The position numbers and the translations under genes are program-made. A DNA stretch of 64,000 nucleotides from Fervidobacterium nodosum Rt17-B1 (lineage in GTDB: Bacteria > Thermotogota > Thermotogae > Thermotogales > Fervidobacteriaceae): NCBI RefSeq assembly GCF_000017545.1, contig NC_009718.1, positions 744,001 through 808,000 on the forward strand. Reading direction: 5' to 3'. The notes under the pieces were generated by a model. That model saw nothing but the letters and a program-made list of their open reading frames with translations, did not search any database and had not been told where the DNA came from. Shown here piece by piece: positions 43,876-53,857 of this stretch (position 1 is the first letter of the stretch; each line of letters opens with the position of its first letter).

Positions 43876-44274
43876 ATGCTTTTTGTCGTTTGGATTAGTT
43901 CCATAGCCTCTGTATTTGTTGATAATATATTCAGAGAGTATTTTACAATAACACCACTTTATTTTCTCTTAGAATCGCTATATCAAGAAGAGGATAAATG
44001 GAAAGCTCTTAGATTGATTATTTTTTCTTTACTTTATCAAAGTTTTGCTTATCATCAATTGAATTTTCTGTGGTTGTTTATAGTTTTTTTCGTAATTATG
44101 ATAGAATTGTATAGAGATTCGTTTTATTATCCTTGGAGCGCATCTTTGTTGCAAGCCGTTGTGTTTTTATTGCCTTATTACTACAACAGACCTTTAACAC
44201 TTATTTATGGTCTTGTCGTCAACTTGTTGTTATTCGTTTACATCTACAAAAGTTTATTCGCAAATAGCAAATAA
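43876..44274 (+). CDS. Small membrane protein of unknown function
   Basis: 132 residues with about four hydrophobic helices (FLWLFIVFFVIMIELY, LLQAVVFLLPYYY, LIYGLVVNLLLFVYIY and an N-terminal one). Size and layout recall MreD-like or small integral proteins, but I cannot name it. AAAGGAG ribosome site; it lies between an HD gene and thrS in one run. Confidence 0.6.
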   Translation: MLFVVWISSIASVFVDNIFREYFTITPLYFLLESLYQEEDKWKALRLIIFSLLYQSFAYHQLNFLWLFIVFFVIMIELYRDSFYYPWSASLLQAVVFLLPYYYNRPLTLIYGLVVNLLLFVYIYKSLFANSK

Positions 44275-44307
44275 TTAATAAATATATCTTGGAGGTGTAT
44301 TATAACT

Positions 44308-46224
44308 ATGCAAATTAGGTTACCAGATGGAAGCGTAAGAGAATACTCACAACCAGTAACACCAGGACAAATAGCCAAGGAAATTTCGGAAGGTTTGTGG
44401 AGAAATGCCGCAGGAGCATTAGTTAATGGTCAGCTTTGGGATTTGGAAAGACCTATCGATTTTGATTGTGAGTTAAGAATCATCAAGCTAGATGATCCAC
44501 AAGCAGCTGAAATTTACAGGCATACAATGTCACATATCATGGCACAAGCAGTTATGAGAATCTATGGGGCTGAAAATGTAAAACTTGGAATCGGCCCAAC
44601 AATAGAGAATGGTTTTTATTACGATTTTGATATCGCAAACGTAAAAATTACAGAAGAAGATTTGCCAAAAATCGAAGAAGAGATGAAAAAGATAATCAAA
44701 GAAGATTTACCAATAGAAAGATTAGAACTTCCAAAAAAAGAAGCTATTGAACTAATGGAAAGCAAAGGGCAAATGTACAAGATTGAGTTGATAAACGAAA
44801 TTCCAGACGAAAAAGTTAGTTTCTACAAACAAGGTGAATTTATTGACCTTTGTAGAGGTCCACACTTACCAAGTACAGGGAAAGTCAAACACTTAAAGTT
44901 GCTTTCTGTTTCTGGAGCGTACTGGAGAGGTAACGAAAAGAACCCAATGCTTCAGAGGATTTACGGAACAGCATTCGCCAAGAAAGACGAGCTCGATAAT
45001 TACCTAAAAATGCTTGAAGAAGCAAGGAAAAGAGACCACAGAAGACTTGGACCTCAACTCGAATTGTTCTTCATCAACACAGATGTTGCGGCCGGTATGC
45101 CTATATTCCTGCCATATGGTATGACAGTCCTTAAAGAACTAATGAGCTTATCGAGAGAATTGCATAAAAAATACGGTTACAAAGAGGTTGGCACCCCACT
45201 TATAATGCACGAAAAGCTCTGGAGACAGAGTGGACACTGGGACCACTACAAAAACAACATGTACTTCACAGAAAAAGAAGAAGTAACTTACGCTGTTAAA
45301 CCAATGAACTGTCCAGGACACATATTGATATACAAAAACAAACCTGTTTCTTACAAAGACCTTCCAATAAGACTGTTTGAATTCGGTAGAGTACACAGAT
45401 ACGAACGTGGAGGAGTATTGCATGGATTATTAAGAGTCAGAACATTCACGCAAGACGATGCCCATATTTTCTGTAGAGAAGACCAGATAGTCGATGAAGT
45501 AACCAACGTTGTAAGGTTTATAAACGAACTCTATGGCATATTTGGCTTTTCTTATAGAGCAACTCTTAGTACAATGCCCGAAGATCATATGGGTGACGAA
45601 GCGACGTGGGAAAAAGCAACAGAAGGATTAAGAAATGCTCTTGAAGAGATGAAAGTACCTTACGAAGTCGCGGAAGGAGAAGGCGCTTTCTACGGTCCAA
45701 AGATAGATTTCCACGTTAGAGACGTACTTGGAAGAGAATGGCAATGCGCAACCATTCAAATGGATTTCCAAATGCCTGAGCGCTTTGACTTAACATATAA
45801 GGATTCGGATGGAAACGAAAGAAGACCTGTCATGATACATAGGGCACTTTATGGTTCTATCGAAAGATTCTTTGGTATTCTTATTGAACATTACGCAGGA
45901 GCGTTCCCAACATGGCTTGCACCTGTTCAAGCCGTTGTTATACCAGTATCCGAAAAATTCTCAGAATATGCAAAGAACATTTACCAAACTCTTGATGAAA
46001 ACGACATCAGGGTTGAATTAGATGATAGAAATGAAACACTTAGCTACAGAATAAGAGAAAATCAAATGAGAAAAGTACCGTACATGATAATAGTCGGTGA
46101 AAAAGAAAAGGAAAGTGAAACGATAAGCGTAAGGACAAGAGAAGGAAAAGACACTCACGGAATTAAGATAAATGACTTCATAGAGACTGTACTTAATGAA
46201 ATAAGAAAAAGAGTAAACAAATAA
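44308..46224 (+). CDS. thrS: Threonyl-tRNA synthetase
   Basis: 638 residues, full family length. TGS domain (1-60), editing/SAD domain with H-x3-H in [11 protein letters not shown] and [10 protein letters not shown], then class II motif 1-3: the MNCPGH zinc/active-site motif, [15 protein letters not shown] in pieces, and a C-terminal anticodon domain ([16 protein letters not shown] in pieces). No T-box leader: only 34 bases separate it from the gene before. Ribosome site TTGGAGGTG. Confidence 0.98.
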   Translation: MQIRLPDGSVREYSQPVTPGQIAKEISEGLWRNAAGALVNGQLWDLERPIDFDCELRIIKLDDPQAAEIYRHTMSHIMAQAVMRIYGAENVKLGIGPTIENGFYYDFDIANVKITEEDLPKIEEEMKKIIKEDLPIERLELPKKEAIELMESKGQMYKIELINEIPDEKVSFYKQGEFIDLCRGPHLPSTGKVKHLKLLSVSGAYWRGNEKNPMLQRIYGTAFAKKDELDNYLKMLEEARKRDHRRLGPQLELFFINTDVAAGMPIFLPYGMTVLKELMSLSRELHKKYGYKEVGTPLIMHEKLWRQSGHWDHYKNNMYFTEKEEVTYAVKPMNCPGHILIYKNKPVSYKDLPIRLFEFGRVHRYERGGVLHGLLRVRTFTQDDAHIFCREDQIVDEVTNVVRFINELYGIFGFSYRATLSTMPEDHMGDEATWEKATEGLRNALEEMKVPYEVAEGEGAFYGPKIDFHVRDVLGREWQCATIQMDFQMPERFDLTYKDSDGNERRPVMIHRALYGSIERFFGILIEHYAGAFPTWLAPVQAVVIPVSEKFSEYAKNIYQTLDENDIRVELDDRNETLSYRIRENQMRKVPYMIIVGEKEKESETISVRTREGKDTHGIKINDFIETVLNEIRKRVNK

Positions 46225-46262
46225 GCTCATTAATCTTTTTAACCACCAAAAGAGGTGATACG

Positions 46263-47072
46263 GTGTTTAACAACGAATTCATAAAACTTTTCAAGGAAGC
46301 ATTTGGAAAAGAGCCAGAATGCAAAACTGAATCTGATGACGTATCAATTTGTTATGAAGAAGGAAATATAGTTATCAGAAAGGGCGGAGAAATCATCGCC
46401 CAGTTCAAAGATGAAGAAAGCGACTATGGTTTTATACTAAAATACTACGCAAAAAAAGCAGGATTAATTTCACCACCAGATAAACAAATAGAAGAATTGC
46501 TTAAGTCTCTCTTTGCAAACATTATCGTACTTACAGAAGTCGAGGATAAAAATGGCTTTTCGCACTCACAAAGGGTGGCAAAATTGGCTGAAGAGTTTGC
46601 CAAGTACATTGGCATGGACGAAGAGCAAGCTACTGAAATGATGCACCATGGAATTCTCCACGATGTGGGGAAAATTGCCATTGAACAACTTATGCTCTAT
46701 TCTCCAACAAGATTAAGAAATTTAGAAGCGCACTACGAAGACCATCCTCTTATGGGAACGATATACTTGTCAATAAACGAGAATCTTTGGAAGTATATAC
46801 CAACTGTAAGACATCACCACGAAAGATGGGATGGGAAAGGCTTTCCCGATGGTTTAAAAGGCGAGGAAATTCCGTTTTGCGCTCGCATAATATCGATTAT
46901 AAACTATTACGATGAAGTCACAAATTTCGTATCAGCTGATTGGGATTCCGAACTCAAGACACCAAAACAAGCACTTGAAGAAATAAGAAAACTTGAAGGA
47001 ACCTATTTCGATCCAGACCTAGCTGAGAAATTCATTGCTTTCATGGGAGATGTATACGGTATAAAAATCTAA
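46263..47072 (+). CDS. HD-GYP domain protein (probable cyclic-di-GMP phosphodiesterase)
   Basis: 269 residues. N-terminal 90 residues are unrecognised and acidic; residues about 95-260 are an HD-GYP domain: HSQRVAKLAEEFAKYIG, HHGILHDVGKIAI (metal HD) and HHERWDGKGFPDGLKGEEIP, with GFP in place of GYP. HD-GYP enzymes break down c-di-GMP. A degenerate GGDEF protein is found 40 kb away. GTG start with AGAGGTGATAC. The transposase gene lies 17 bases after its stop. Confidence 0.88.
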   Translation: MFNNEFIKLFKEAFGKEPECKTESDDVSICYEEGNIVIRKGGEIIAQFKDEESDYGFILKYYAKKAGLISPPDKQIEELLKSLFANIIVLTEVEDKNGFSHSQRVAKLAEEFAKYIGMDEEQATEMMHHGILHDVGKIAIEQLMLYSPTRLRNLEAHYEDHPLMGTIYLSINENLWKYIPTVRHHHERWDGKGFPDGLKGEEIPFCARIISIINYYDEVTNFVSADWDSELKTPKQALEEIRKLEGTYFDPDLAEKFIAFMGDVYGIKI

Positions 47073-48083
47073 TCTTCTTCCGATGCTGTTAACTAGTAGT
47101 GATGATGGAAGCTAAAGCTGTAATCATCTCATTTTCGTTCTCATATAACTTGCATAGGTTCCTTACTACACAAAAACCATTTACATAGTACCGTATGTTG
47201 CTAAATTTCTTGAAGCTCCTTTTTGCTCTAACAAACATCTTAAATAACGAAAATTTCGATTCACATTCGTTGTTTTTACCTAGTCTTACTTCTCTGTGCT
47301 CAACATTATCAAAATTTAGTTTCACTGCTATCTCGTACGCTTTTAGTCCATCGGTTATTAACTCTATTTGTGTGTTTTGTTTTCTTTGACTAAAGTATTT
47401 ATCTAACAATATCTTAACTTGTGACATATCACGATATCTTGATACATGCCAAGCTACTATTAAATTCGTACCATGCTCAACTAATAGCCACACATAGTAC
47501 TTTTTGTCTCGAAATACAATAACTGTTTCATCACCGTGAACTTTAAATACATTCTCAAACTCAAAAAGCGAAATAACAGAAGATAACTTGATAATCCATT
47601 TGTAAATAGCAACATGAGAGACATTGATATTCAAGCAAGCTTTAATAGCACGAAGAGAAAGGTTGTATTTGAAGTACAAGATGAAAGCTTTGAGAATGAT
47701 ATAGATAGGGAAACGGAAGAATTTGAAAGGATGAAAGTTGAAAGGCACAGGCTGAGGAAGAGAAAGTGGAACAGAAGTTTTGAAGTTGCACTTTCTGCAT
47801 CTGAAACGAACGAAATAACGGCGGATTTTGTAAATTTCCATGACATGGTTACAATGAACACAACGAGGGTAAGGGAAAGAGAAAAGTTTGTGTTTTTTGG
47901 TGAAAGAAAGTTTAAAGTAACGCTTGCAGTCTTTGCAAAAGAAGATTTGGTTTTTGAACTTATCATGACCGTTTTTGATGAAGTTAGAAGAGCCACAATG
48001 AGGGCATTTGAGTTGGACATTAGCCATATCGGGATACCTCCTTATTGAGAGTATATTGGGGGGTGTCCCCTATTTAAGAAGAT
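47072..48083 (-). mobile_element. Putative insertion sequence containing the transposase (limits tentative)
   Basis: The transposase gene is bracketed by ATCTTCTT (47072-47079) and its inverted copy AAGAAGAT (48076-48083), about 1.0 kb apart. Eight base pairs is short for an IS6-type element, and no duplicated target is visible, so the ends may be wrong. It lies between the HD-GYP and nfeD genes. Confidence 0.35.
47089..48027 (-). CDS. DDE transposase, IS6/IS240-like
   Basis: 312 residues. N-terminal zinc-ribbon pieces (CPHCGSSNFIKNG, FFCKDCKRYF; CVHCNHVM, CRKCNF) then an HTH segment and a DDE catalytic core: D in HGDETVIVF, D in ITDGLKAY and E in NNECESKFSLF. The coding region appears intact, ATG with AGGAGG. 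The IS limits are uncertain: no clear target duplication is seen, and the terminal repeat below is short. Nothing proves current activity. Confidence 0.85.
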   Translation of the reverse strand: MANVQLKCPHCGSSNFIKNGHDKFKNQIFFCKDCKRYFKLSFTKKHKLFSFPYPRCVHCNHVMEIYKIRRYFVRFRCRKCNFKTSVPLSLPQPVPFNFHPFKFFRFPIYIILKAFILYFKYNLSLRAIKACLNINVSHVAIYKWIIKLSSVISLFEFENVFKVHGDETVIVFRDKKYYVWLLVEHGTNLIVAWHVSRYRDMSQVKILLDKYFSQRKQNTQIELITDGLKAYEIAVKLNFDNVEHREVRLGKNNECESKFSLFKMFVRAKRSFKKFSNIRYYVNGFCVVRNLCKLYENENEMITALASIITTS

Positions 48084-48151
48084 AATATGGTTTTTGAAAT
48101 TTATCAATACCTTTGGTTAACAAAATCTTTCTTCCAAAGGGGGGAAACAAT

Positions 48152-48610
48152 GTGATAACACCTGTGGCTTTCTGGATTATATTCGGAGTTATACTGATGG
48201 TTATCGAAATATTCACTCCAACGTTTTTCATATTCTGGTTCGGTTTGGGAAGTCTTGCCGCGGCTGTTGTAGCATATTTTTACGAAAACACACTATTTGA
48301 GCTTTTAACATTTATCATTGTTTCAGGTATATTAGTTCTTTCAAGTAGAAAATTGGCAAAAAAAATCACCGGAGAGGAAGTTAGAAGCATTAATGTTGAT
48401 GAAATAGTCGGTAAAGAAGCGGTTGTAATCGAAAAAATTGACAATAGGCAAAGTAAAGGTGTGGTAAAAGTCAACGGAGACATGTGGCGTGCTGTATCCT
48501 TTGATGATAACGTAACGTTTGAACAAGGTGATTATGTAATCATAGATAGAGTCGAAGGAGCGCATGTGGTAGTTAAACCAAAAGAAATTGAAAAAACTGA
48601 CGAACACTAA
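48152..48610 (+). CDS. NfeD-family membrane protein
   Basis: About 152 residues: three hydrophobic spans ([53 protein letters not shown]), then a C-terminal OB-like domain ([26 protein letters not shown] in pieces). Short NfeD proteins pair with stomatin/SPFH proteins, and here an SPFH gene follows in 23 bases. GTG 48152 is chosen because GGGGGG is nearby; the TTG at 48113 is too far upstream. Confidence 0.85.
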   Translation: MITPVAFWIIFGVILMVIEIFTPTFFIFWFGLGSLAAAVVAYFYENTLFELLTFIIVSGILVLSSRKLAKKITGEEVRSINVDEIVGKEAVVIEKIDNRQSKGVVKVNGDMWRAVSFDDNVTFEQGDYVIIDRVEGAHVVVKPKEIEKTDEH

Positions 48611-48633
48611 AACTAAAAGGGAGGCTGGTCAAT

Positions 48634-49566
48634 ATGTATATTGTATTAATTGCTATTGCTTTCTTGTTACTAATAATCGCGGCAACAGGTATAAGGATAG
48701 TTAGACCATACGAAAGAGGCCTTATAGAAAGACTTGGTAAATTCAGAAAGGAAGTTCGTGCAGGTCTTAATTTTATCATTCCTTTCTTCGATAGAATGAT
48801 AAAAGTAGACATGAGAGAACACGTTATCGATGTTCCACCTCAAGAAGTCATCACAAAAGATAACGTTGTTGTCGTTGTTGATGCGGTTATCTATTACGAA
48901 GTTACAGACGCATTTAAATCTGTCTATAACGTAAACAACTTCGAATTTGCGACAATTAAGCTTGCTCAAACGAATTTAAGAAACGTCATAGGTGAACTTG
49001 AACTTGACCAAACACTTACATCAAGGGAAAGTATTAACACAAAATTGAGAACTGTACTTGATGAAGCCACAGATAAATGGGGTATAAGAATAACAAGGGT
49101 AGAAATAAAAAAGATTGACCCACCAAAGGACATTATGGAAGCTATGAGTAAACAGATGAAGGCAGAAAGAACCAAACGTGCTGCAATTCTTGAGGCTGAG
49201 GGTATAAGACAATCCGAAATTCTAAAAGCAGAGGGTGAAAAACAAGCCGCTATTTTGAAGGCCGAAGGTGAAGCTGAAGCTATTAAGAGAGTTGCTGAAG
49301 CTAACAAATACAGACTTATCGCTGAAGCAGAAGGTCAGGCATTGGCTATTGCAAATGTATTCAAAGCCATCCATGAGGGTAATCCAACAAATGACCTTAT
49401 CGCAATTAAATACCTTGAAGCACTTAGAGATATAGCAAATGGCCAGGCAACCAAGATATTCCTCCCGCTTGAAACATCCTCTGTTCTTGCTTCAGTTGGT
49501 GCTATGGCGGAATTGTTTAAAGACAAATCAGAAAAAACAAATCAGATGGGAGAGCAGAAAAAATAA
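48634..49566 (+). CDS. Stomatin/prohibitin-like SPFH protein (QmcA-type)
   Basis: 310 residues: N-terminal span ([19 protein letters not shown]), SPFH domain ([38 protein letters not shown] in pieces), then Ala/Glu-rich helix with [19 protein letters not shown] in pieces, ending in a short charged tail. Scaffolds membrane microdomains in its family. Paired with NfeD upstream; third SPFH gene in the window besides hflK/hflC. Overlaps the next gene at the stop. Confidence 0.92.
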   Translation: MYIVLIAIAFLLLIIAATGIRIVRPYERGLIERLGKFRKEVRAGLNFIIPFFDRMIKVDMREHVIDVPPQEVITKDNVVVVVDAVIYYEVTDAFKSVYNVNNFEFATIKLAQTNLRNVIGELELDQTLTSRESINTKLRTVLDEATDKWGIRITRVEIKKIDPPKDIMEAMSKQMKAERTKRAAILEAEGIRQSEILKAEGEKQAAILKAEGEAEAIKRVAEANKYRLIAEAEGQALAIANVFKAIHEGNPTNDLIAIKYLEALRDIANGQATKIFLPLETSSVLASVGAMAELFKDKSEKTNQMGEQKK

Positions 49567-50057
49567 TGCTCCAGGGTTTTGAACATGTAATTTATGGCTC
49601 TGCGATCAGTACATTGATCGGGAGCCTTTTTGCTGTGCTTATTTCATTTGAGATAGTATCTAAAAGAGCAAAGTTGAGATATCAATCTTTGTACTTTTTT
49701 AACGAAATTATGACCGTTGGTGGTTTAATATTAATGTGGTATTACTTAGACAATATATACTTGATCTTCACAATTTTGACAGCACTGTCGATAACATACC
49801 AGTTGTACAAATTACTCGTTGCAATTTATTCTGTTGATAAGCGTTTCAGATTGCTTATACTATCACTTGGTACAAGTCATTCTGAATACGCTCGATTTGT
49901 ATTAGAGAAAAACTTAGGAAAGATGCTCGGAAATCTACTCAAATTTTACACTGTTTCCCTAATAAGTTTCTTAGCTTCACTAACACCATACGCATCGAAT
50001 ATAGGTTTCCTTGCACTTATAGTAGGTTTAATATTAACGTTACTACAATCAGATTAA
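49566..50057 (+). CDS. Small integral membrane protein, unknown
   Basis: 163 residues with about four hydrophobic stretches (STLIGSLFAVLISFEIV, EIMTVGGLILMWYYL, LIFTILTALSITYQLY, and IGFLALIVGLILTLL at the end). I do not recognise it. Its ATG shares a base with the SPFH stop (TAATG), so it is probably translated with that gene and may be part of the same membrane complex. Confidence 0.6.
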   Translation: MLQGFEHVIYGSAISTLIGSLFAVLISFEIVSKRAKLRYQSLYFFNEIMTVGGLILMWYYLDNIYLIFTILTALSITYQLYKLLVAIYSVDKRFRLLILSLGTSHSEYARFVLEKNLGKMLGNLLKFYTVSLISFLASLTPYASNIGFLALIVGLILTLLQSD

Positions 50058-50091
50058 ATCAAGTAATTAATGAATGGAAAGGAGAACAAAT

Positions 50092-51294
50092 ATGTCTATC
50101 AACGATAAAATTTTAAGAAACTACGCGCAAGCGATATTAAAAGTCGGATTAAACCTCCAAAACGGTCAGAAACTGATTGTAAATGCATCAGTTGACCACA
50201 AAGATTTTGTAAGACTCTTTGTTGAGGAAGCATACAACGTTGGTGCAAGTGAAGTAATTGTTATCTGGAATGATACTTATGTTTCTAAACAAACGTTGTT
50301 GAAATCTCCAGAAGAAGTTCTAACGAATGTTTATAATTGGGAAATTGAAATGCGCATGAGCTTTTTGGAGAAAGGTGCGGCAACTGTTTCGTTGGTTGGA
50401 TCTTACGCAGATTTGCTAGCAGACGTACCATCGAAAAGATTGGGAATGGCAACTAAAGCTCGTCAACAAGCATTTAAGGATATCATGGAACGAACAATGA
50501 TGAATAAGAACAGATGGTGCGTCGCCGGTGTACCTAATCCGGAGTGGGCGCAGAAAGTTTATGGAGAAAATGATACGGAAAAACTCTGGAATGACATACT
50601 TTACATGGCAAGAATTGATGAAAATGGATACTCAAAATTACTCGAACATCTTGAAAATTTGAAGAGACGAAAAGACTACTTGAATAAAGCTCATTTTGAA
50701 GCGTTAAGATACGAAGGGCCAAATACAAACTTGACAGTTAAACTTGCGCCCAAACACATCTGGCTCAGTGGAGTAGAGCACGATATAGACAATGTACCGT
50801 TCTTACCAAACATACCAACAGAAGAAGTATTCACCGCGCCGTATAAATACGGTGTTGATGGGATAATATCAAGTAGCATGCCTCTTGTCTATCAGGGAAA
50901 CATCATCGATGAATTTTGGCTCGAGTTCAAAGATGGAAAAGTTGTCAATTTTGATGCAAAGAAAGGAAAAGATATTTTGAAAGAACTTATAGAAACCGAT
51001 GAAGGAGCAGCATATCTTGGAGAAGTTGCTTTAGTAGACATAAGCTCACCAATTTATAAGCTTGGAAGGATATTCTACAACACACTCTACGATGAAAATG
51101 CGGCTTCTCACTTCGCATTTGGAAGAGCGTATCCAACCTGTGTTGAAGACTTCGATGGAGATGCTGAAAAGTCTGGTATAAATATGAGCTTAACACATGT
51201 AGATTTCATGGTTGGAAACGATAAGATGAACGTTTATGGAATAAAAGAAGGAAAAAAGGAAATTATAATAGAAAATGGCTTATGGAAAATATAG
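50092..51294 (+). CDS. Aminopeptidase, M29 family
   Basis: 400 residues. Related to AmpS/AmpT/PepS. Markers: a central catalytic region LAPKHIWLSGVEHDIDNVPF in pieces, GEVALVDISSP, and the C-terminal metal-binding HFAFGRAYP and LTHVDFMVG (His and Asp ligands). Cuts N-terminal residues from peptides in the cytoplasm. ATG 50092 is used because AAAGGAGAAC precedes it; ATG 50074 has no site. Confidence 0.9.
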   Translation: MSINDKILRNYAQAILKVGLNLQNGQKLIVNASVDHKDFVRLFVEEAYNVGASEVIVIWNDTYVSKQTLLKSPEEVLTNVYNWEIEMRMSFLEKGAATVSLVGSYADLLADVPSKRLGMATKARQQAFKDIMERTMMNKNRWCVAGVPNPEWAQKVYGENDTEKLWNDILYMARIDENGYSKLLEHLENLKRRKDYLNKAHFEALRYEGPNTNLTVKLAPKHIWLSGVEHDIDNVPFLPNIPTEEVFTAPYKYGVDGIISSSMPLVYQGNIIDEFWLEFKDGKVVNFDAKKGKDILKELIETDEGAAYLGEVALVDISSPIYKLGRIFYNTLYDENAASHFAFGRAYPTCVEDFDGDAEKSGINMSLTHVDFMVGNDKMNVYGIKEGKKEIIIENGLWKI

Positions 51295-51342
51295 ATTTAT
51301 CTGCTTTATTTAAATGGCTTATACTTTGAAAGGAGGGTACAT

Positions 51343-52548
51343 ATGGATAAACAAGCATTTGTTCACGAGTTAATTACGCCAAACAACAGTAAAATTGTTC
51401 TTCTTGTCATGGATGGTATCGGTGACCTTCCAAACGAAGAAGGTTTAACACCGCTTATGAAAGCAAACACACCAAACTTGGACAAAGTAGCCACATTGAG
51501 TGACCTTGGCCAAACTATCCCCGTTCTTTATGGTATAACACCCGGGAGTGGACCTGGACACCTTGGTCTTTTTGGTTACGACCCAATTAAATATCAAATA
51601 GGTAGAGGTATTCTTGAGGCATTAGGAGAAGACATCGAAGTTGGAGAACTTGATGTTGTTGCAAGGGGAAATTTCGCAACAATCAACGGAGATATCGTTG
51701 TTGACAGAAGAGCTGGAAGACCATCAACTGAAGAAAGTGCAAAAGTTGTGGAGATACTCAACGCAAATATTAAAGAAATAGAAGATGTTAAAGTCACATT
51801 CTATCCAGGAAAAGAGCACAGATTTGTTCTGAAACTTACAGGCGAAGGTCTATCAGATAAAATTGAAGACGCAGACCCACAAAAAGAAGGAAAACCAATC
51901 AAATACACTTCCGCGCTATCACCAGAAGCAGAAAAGACAGCAAGAATTATAAACAAACTCCTCGATAGAATCAAAGAAGTTCTTAAAGACCAACAAAAAA
52001 TGAACTTCGCACTTGTAAGGGGATTCTCAAAATATCCACAACTTCCTCAATTTCCAGAAGTTTACAAACTTAGAGCTGGAGCAATTGCCGTATATCCAAT
52101 GTACAAAGGACTTGCAAAATTAGTGGGAATGACAATTATCCCAACAGGTCAAACGATAGAAGACGAAATAGAAACACTTAAGAAGGAATGGAATAATTAC
52201 GACTTCTTCTTTGTACACATTAAAAAGACCGACTCATACGGAGAAGATGGTAAATTCGACGAAAAAGTACACGTAATAGAAAACGTTGATAAAATAATTC
52301 CAGAGATACTCAGTCTTAATCCGGATGTACTTGTTGTCACAGGTGACCACTCTACACCATGTGCGATGAAAGGTCACTCATTCCACCCAGTACCGATAAT
52401 GTTCTGCGCAAAATATACAAGAAGAGGGCTTTCAAAAGCGTTTAACGAATTCGAATGTGCAAGAGGAACAATAGGTACAATACACGCAACAGACGTTATG
52501 AATCTTATACTCGCATACTCTGGAAGATTGGAAAAATTCGGAGCATAA
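51343..52548 (+). CDS. apgM: 2,3-bisphosphoglycerate-independent phosphoglycerate mutase, archaeal type
   Basis: Interconverts 3- and 2-phosphoglycerate. 401 residues of the alkaline-phosphatase-superfamily ApgM type: VMDGIGDLP at the N-terminus, TPGSGPGHLGLFGYDP with the nucleophile serine, KKTDSYGEDG, and VTGDHSTP with metal ligands near the end. This archaeal form, distinct from the 510-residue bacterial GpmI, is used by several Thermotogales. Ribosome site AAAGGAGGG. Confidence 0.95.
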   Translation: MDKQAFVHELITPNNSKIVLLVMDGIGDLPNEEGLTPLMKANTPNLDKVATLSDLGQTIPVLYGITPGSGPGHLGLFGYDPIKYQIGRGILEALGEDIEVGELDVVARGNFATINGDIVVDRRAGRPSTEESAKVVEILNANIKEIEDVKVTFYPGKEHRFVLKLTGEGLSDKIEDADPQKEGKPIKYTSALSPEAEKTARIINKLLDRIKEVLKDQQKMNFALVRGFSKYPQLPQFPEVYKLRAGAIAVYPMYKGLAKLVGMTIIPTGQTIEDEIETLKKEWNNYDFFFVHIKKTDSYGEDGKFDEKVHVIENVDKIIPEILSLNPDVLVVTGDHSTPCAMKGHSFHPVPIMFCAKYTRRGLSKAFNEFECARGTIGTIHATDVMNLILAYSGRLEKFGA

Positions 52549-52558
52549 AATAAATACC

Positions 52559-53821
52559 ATGCAGGTTACACAATATTTATCTTTTTTCTACTTTGGAGGT
52601 GCAATTTTAGGTGCTTTGGTGGGAACAATTTACAAGTTCCCACCTTTATTTATAATTTTTTCAATTATACCAACTGCTTTATTTAAAAAGCCACGTTTGT
52701 CTTTATTCATACTCTTTTTCCTAATCACCAACTTGCTAGTTGTTAAAGATGTGCAAATTAAGAAGGCACAATTTGTTGGCACAATAAAAAGTGTGCAAGA
52801 AGGTTCATCAGTAGTTGAACCAAAATTTTATGATGGTGAAAAATGGAGAAACCTAGGTTTTGATGTTAGATTGTACAAAGAAGAAAAGATAGGAACAATA
52901 GTATACTTTATAGGTGACCTGAGAAAAACAACATCGTATCCAAGCTATTATGCAAAGACGACTTTTTATGCGACCGCAACAAATTATACGTCACTTAGTT
53001 CGAAGATATACGAATCGTTCGAAAACTTTAGAAATTTTTCCTCGAAAGTCGATCCGTTTTTCCAAAATTTGTTTGGAAGCAATTCGCGCGATGAAAACTT
53101 TATAAAAAGCGGATTGTTCCATATATTTTGTGTCTCTGGAATGCATGTGAGTATACTTTATTTATTCAGTACATACGTTGTATCTCTTTTCACATATAGA
53201 AAAAAGTTGAAATTAATATTGTCATTACTCTTTCCAACTATTTTTGTTATAGGTTCTGGTATGAACTTACCATCGATACGAGCGCTTATAATGTTGTACA
53301 TGGCTTCCATTTTTAAGTTGTTAGATATTAAGATAAATCCTATAAACACAGTTTCTTTAGTTGGACTTGCGATGGTAATAGTCAACCCAGAGATAGTATT
53401 TTCGCTTTCCTTTTATATGACCTTCTTTGCAACGATTGGGGTGTTATTCTCAACAAATTATTTACTGTCAAACGTTGGTGGTTTTCTTGGAAGCGCGCCA
53501 TATGTTGCACTCATTGGACAGGTAAATCCATTCTCTATCTTTGCAACACTTATAGTTTCATTCCCAGTACAAATAGTAATGTTTGGACTGACTATATCAT
53601 ATATATTATACGTGTTGAAATTAAACTTACTGAGTGCTTTAGTTTTGTACATATTGCTTCCATTTGCGCAATTTGTAGAGTTAGTAGCATGGTTCTTTTC
53701 TAAATTTCCAACTTTACCTCAGCACATTGTCATTTCTATCGCATTCGGTCTGACTTTTGTGATATATTTGGCAATCGTTCAACAAATAGATAATAATAAA
53801 AAAATAAGCACTGGGAATTAA
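52559..53821 (+). CDS. comEC: ComEC/Rec2-family DNA-uptake channel protein, short form
   Basis: 420 residues. The conserved core GLFHIFCVSGMHVSILYLF (about 184-202) marks the competence domain; around it are many spans. Compared with ComEC of Bacillus (about 770 residues), the C-terminal metallo-beta-lactamase domain is missing, and the N-terminal OB-like region is present but short. Might still be a DNA channel for transformation. ATG 52559 lies 10 bases after apgM. The stop lies in the loop of the downstream hairpin. Confidence 0.85.
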   Translation: MQVTQYLSFFYFGGAILGALVGTIYKFPPLFIIFSIIPTALFKKPRLSLFILFFLITNLLVVKDVQIKKAQFVGTIKSVQEGSSVVEPKFYDGEKWRNLGFDVRLYKEEKIGTIVYFIGDLRKTTSYPSYYAKTTFYATATNYTSLSSKIYESFENFRNFSSKVDPFFQNLFGSNSRDENFIKSGLFHIFCVSGMHVSILYLFSTYVVSLFTYRKKLKLILSLLFPTIFVIGSGMNLPSIRALIMLYMASIFKLLDIKINPINTVSLVGLAMVIVNPEIVFSLSFYMTFFATIGVLFSTNYLLSNVGGFLGSAPYVALIGQVNPFSIFATLIVSFPVQIVMFGLTISYILYVLKLNLLSALVLYILLPFAQFVELVAWFFSKFPTLPQHIVISIAFGLTFVIYLAIVQQIDNNKKISTGN

Positions 53822-53830
53822 CCCAGTGCT
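53807..53830. terminator. Terminator between comEC and fur
   Basis: Perfect 9-bp stem AGCACTGGG / CCCAGTGCT with a 6-nt loop at 53816-53821. The minus strand runs into TTATTTTTTTATTATT, a good T tract for the fur run; the plus strand has only a weak one for comEC. Confidence 0.85.
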
Positions 53831-53857
53831 CAAGTATTTAATATTTAATTAAATGAT

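Noticed and set aside
47614-48048. 144-residue open frame on plus strand
   Set aside because: It lies wholly opposite the transposase coding region, is Lys/Glu biased as antisense frames of such genes are, and has no ribosome site.
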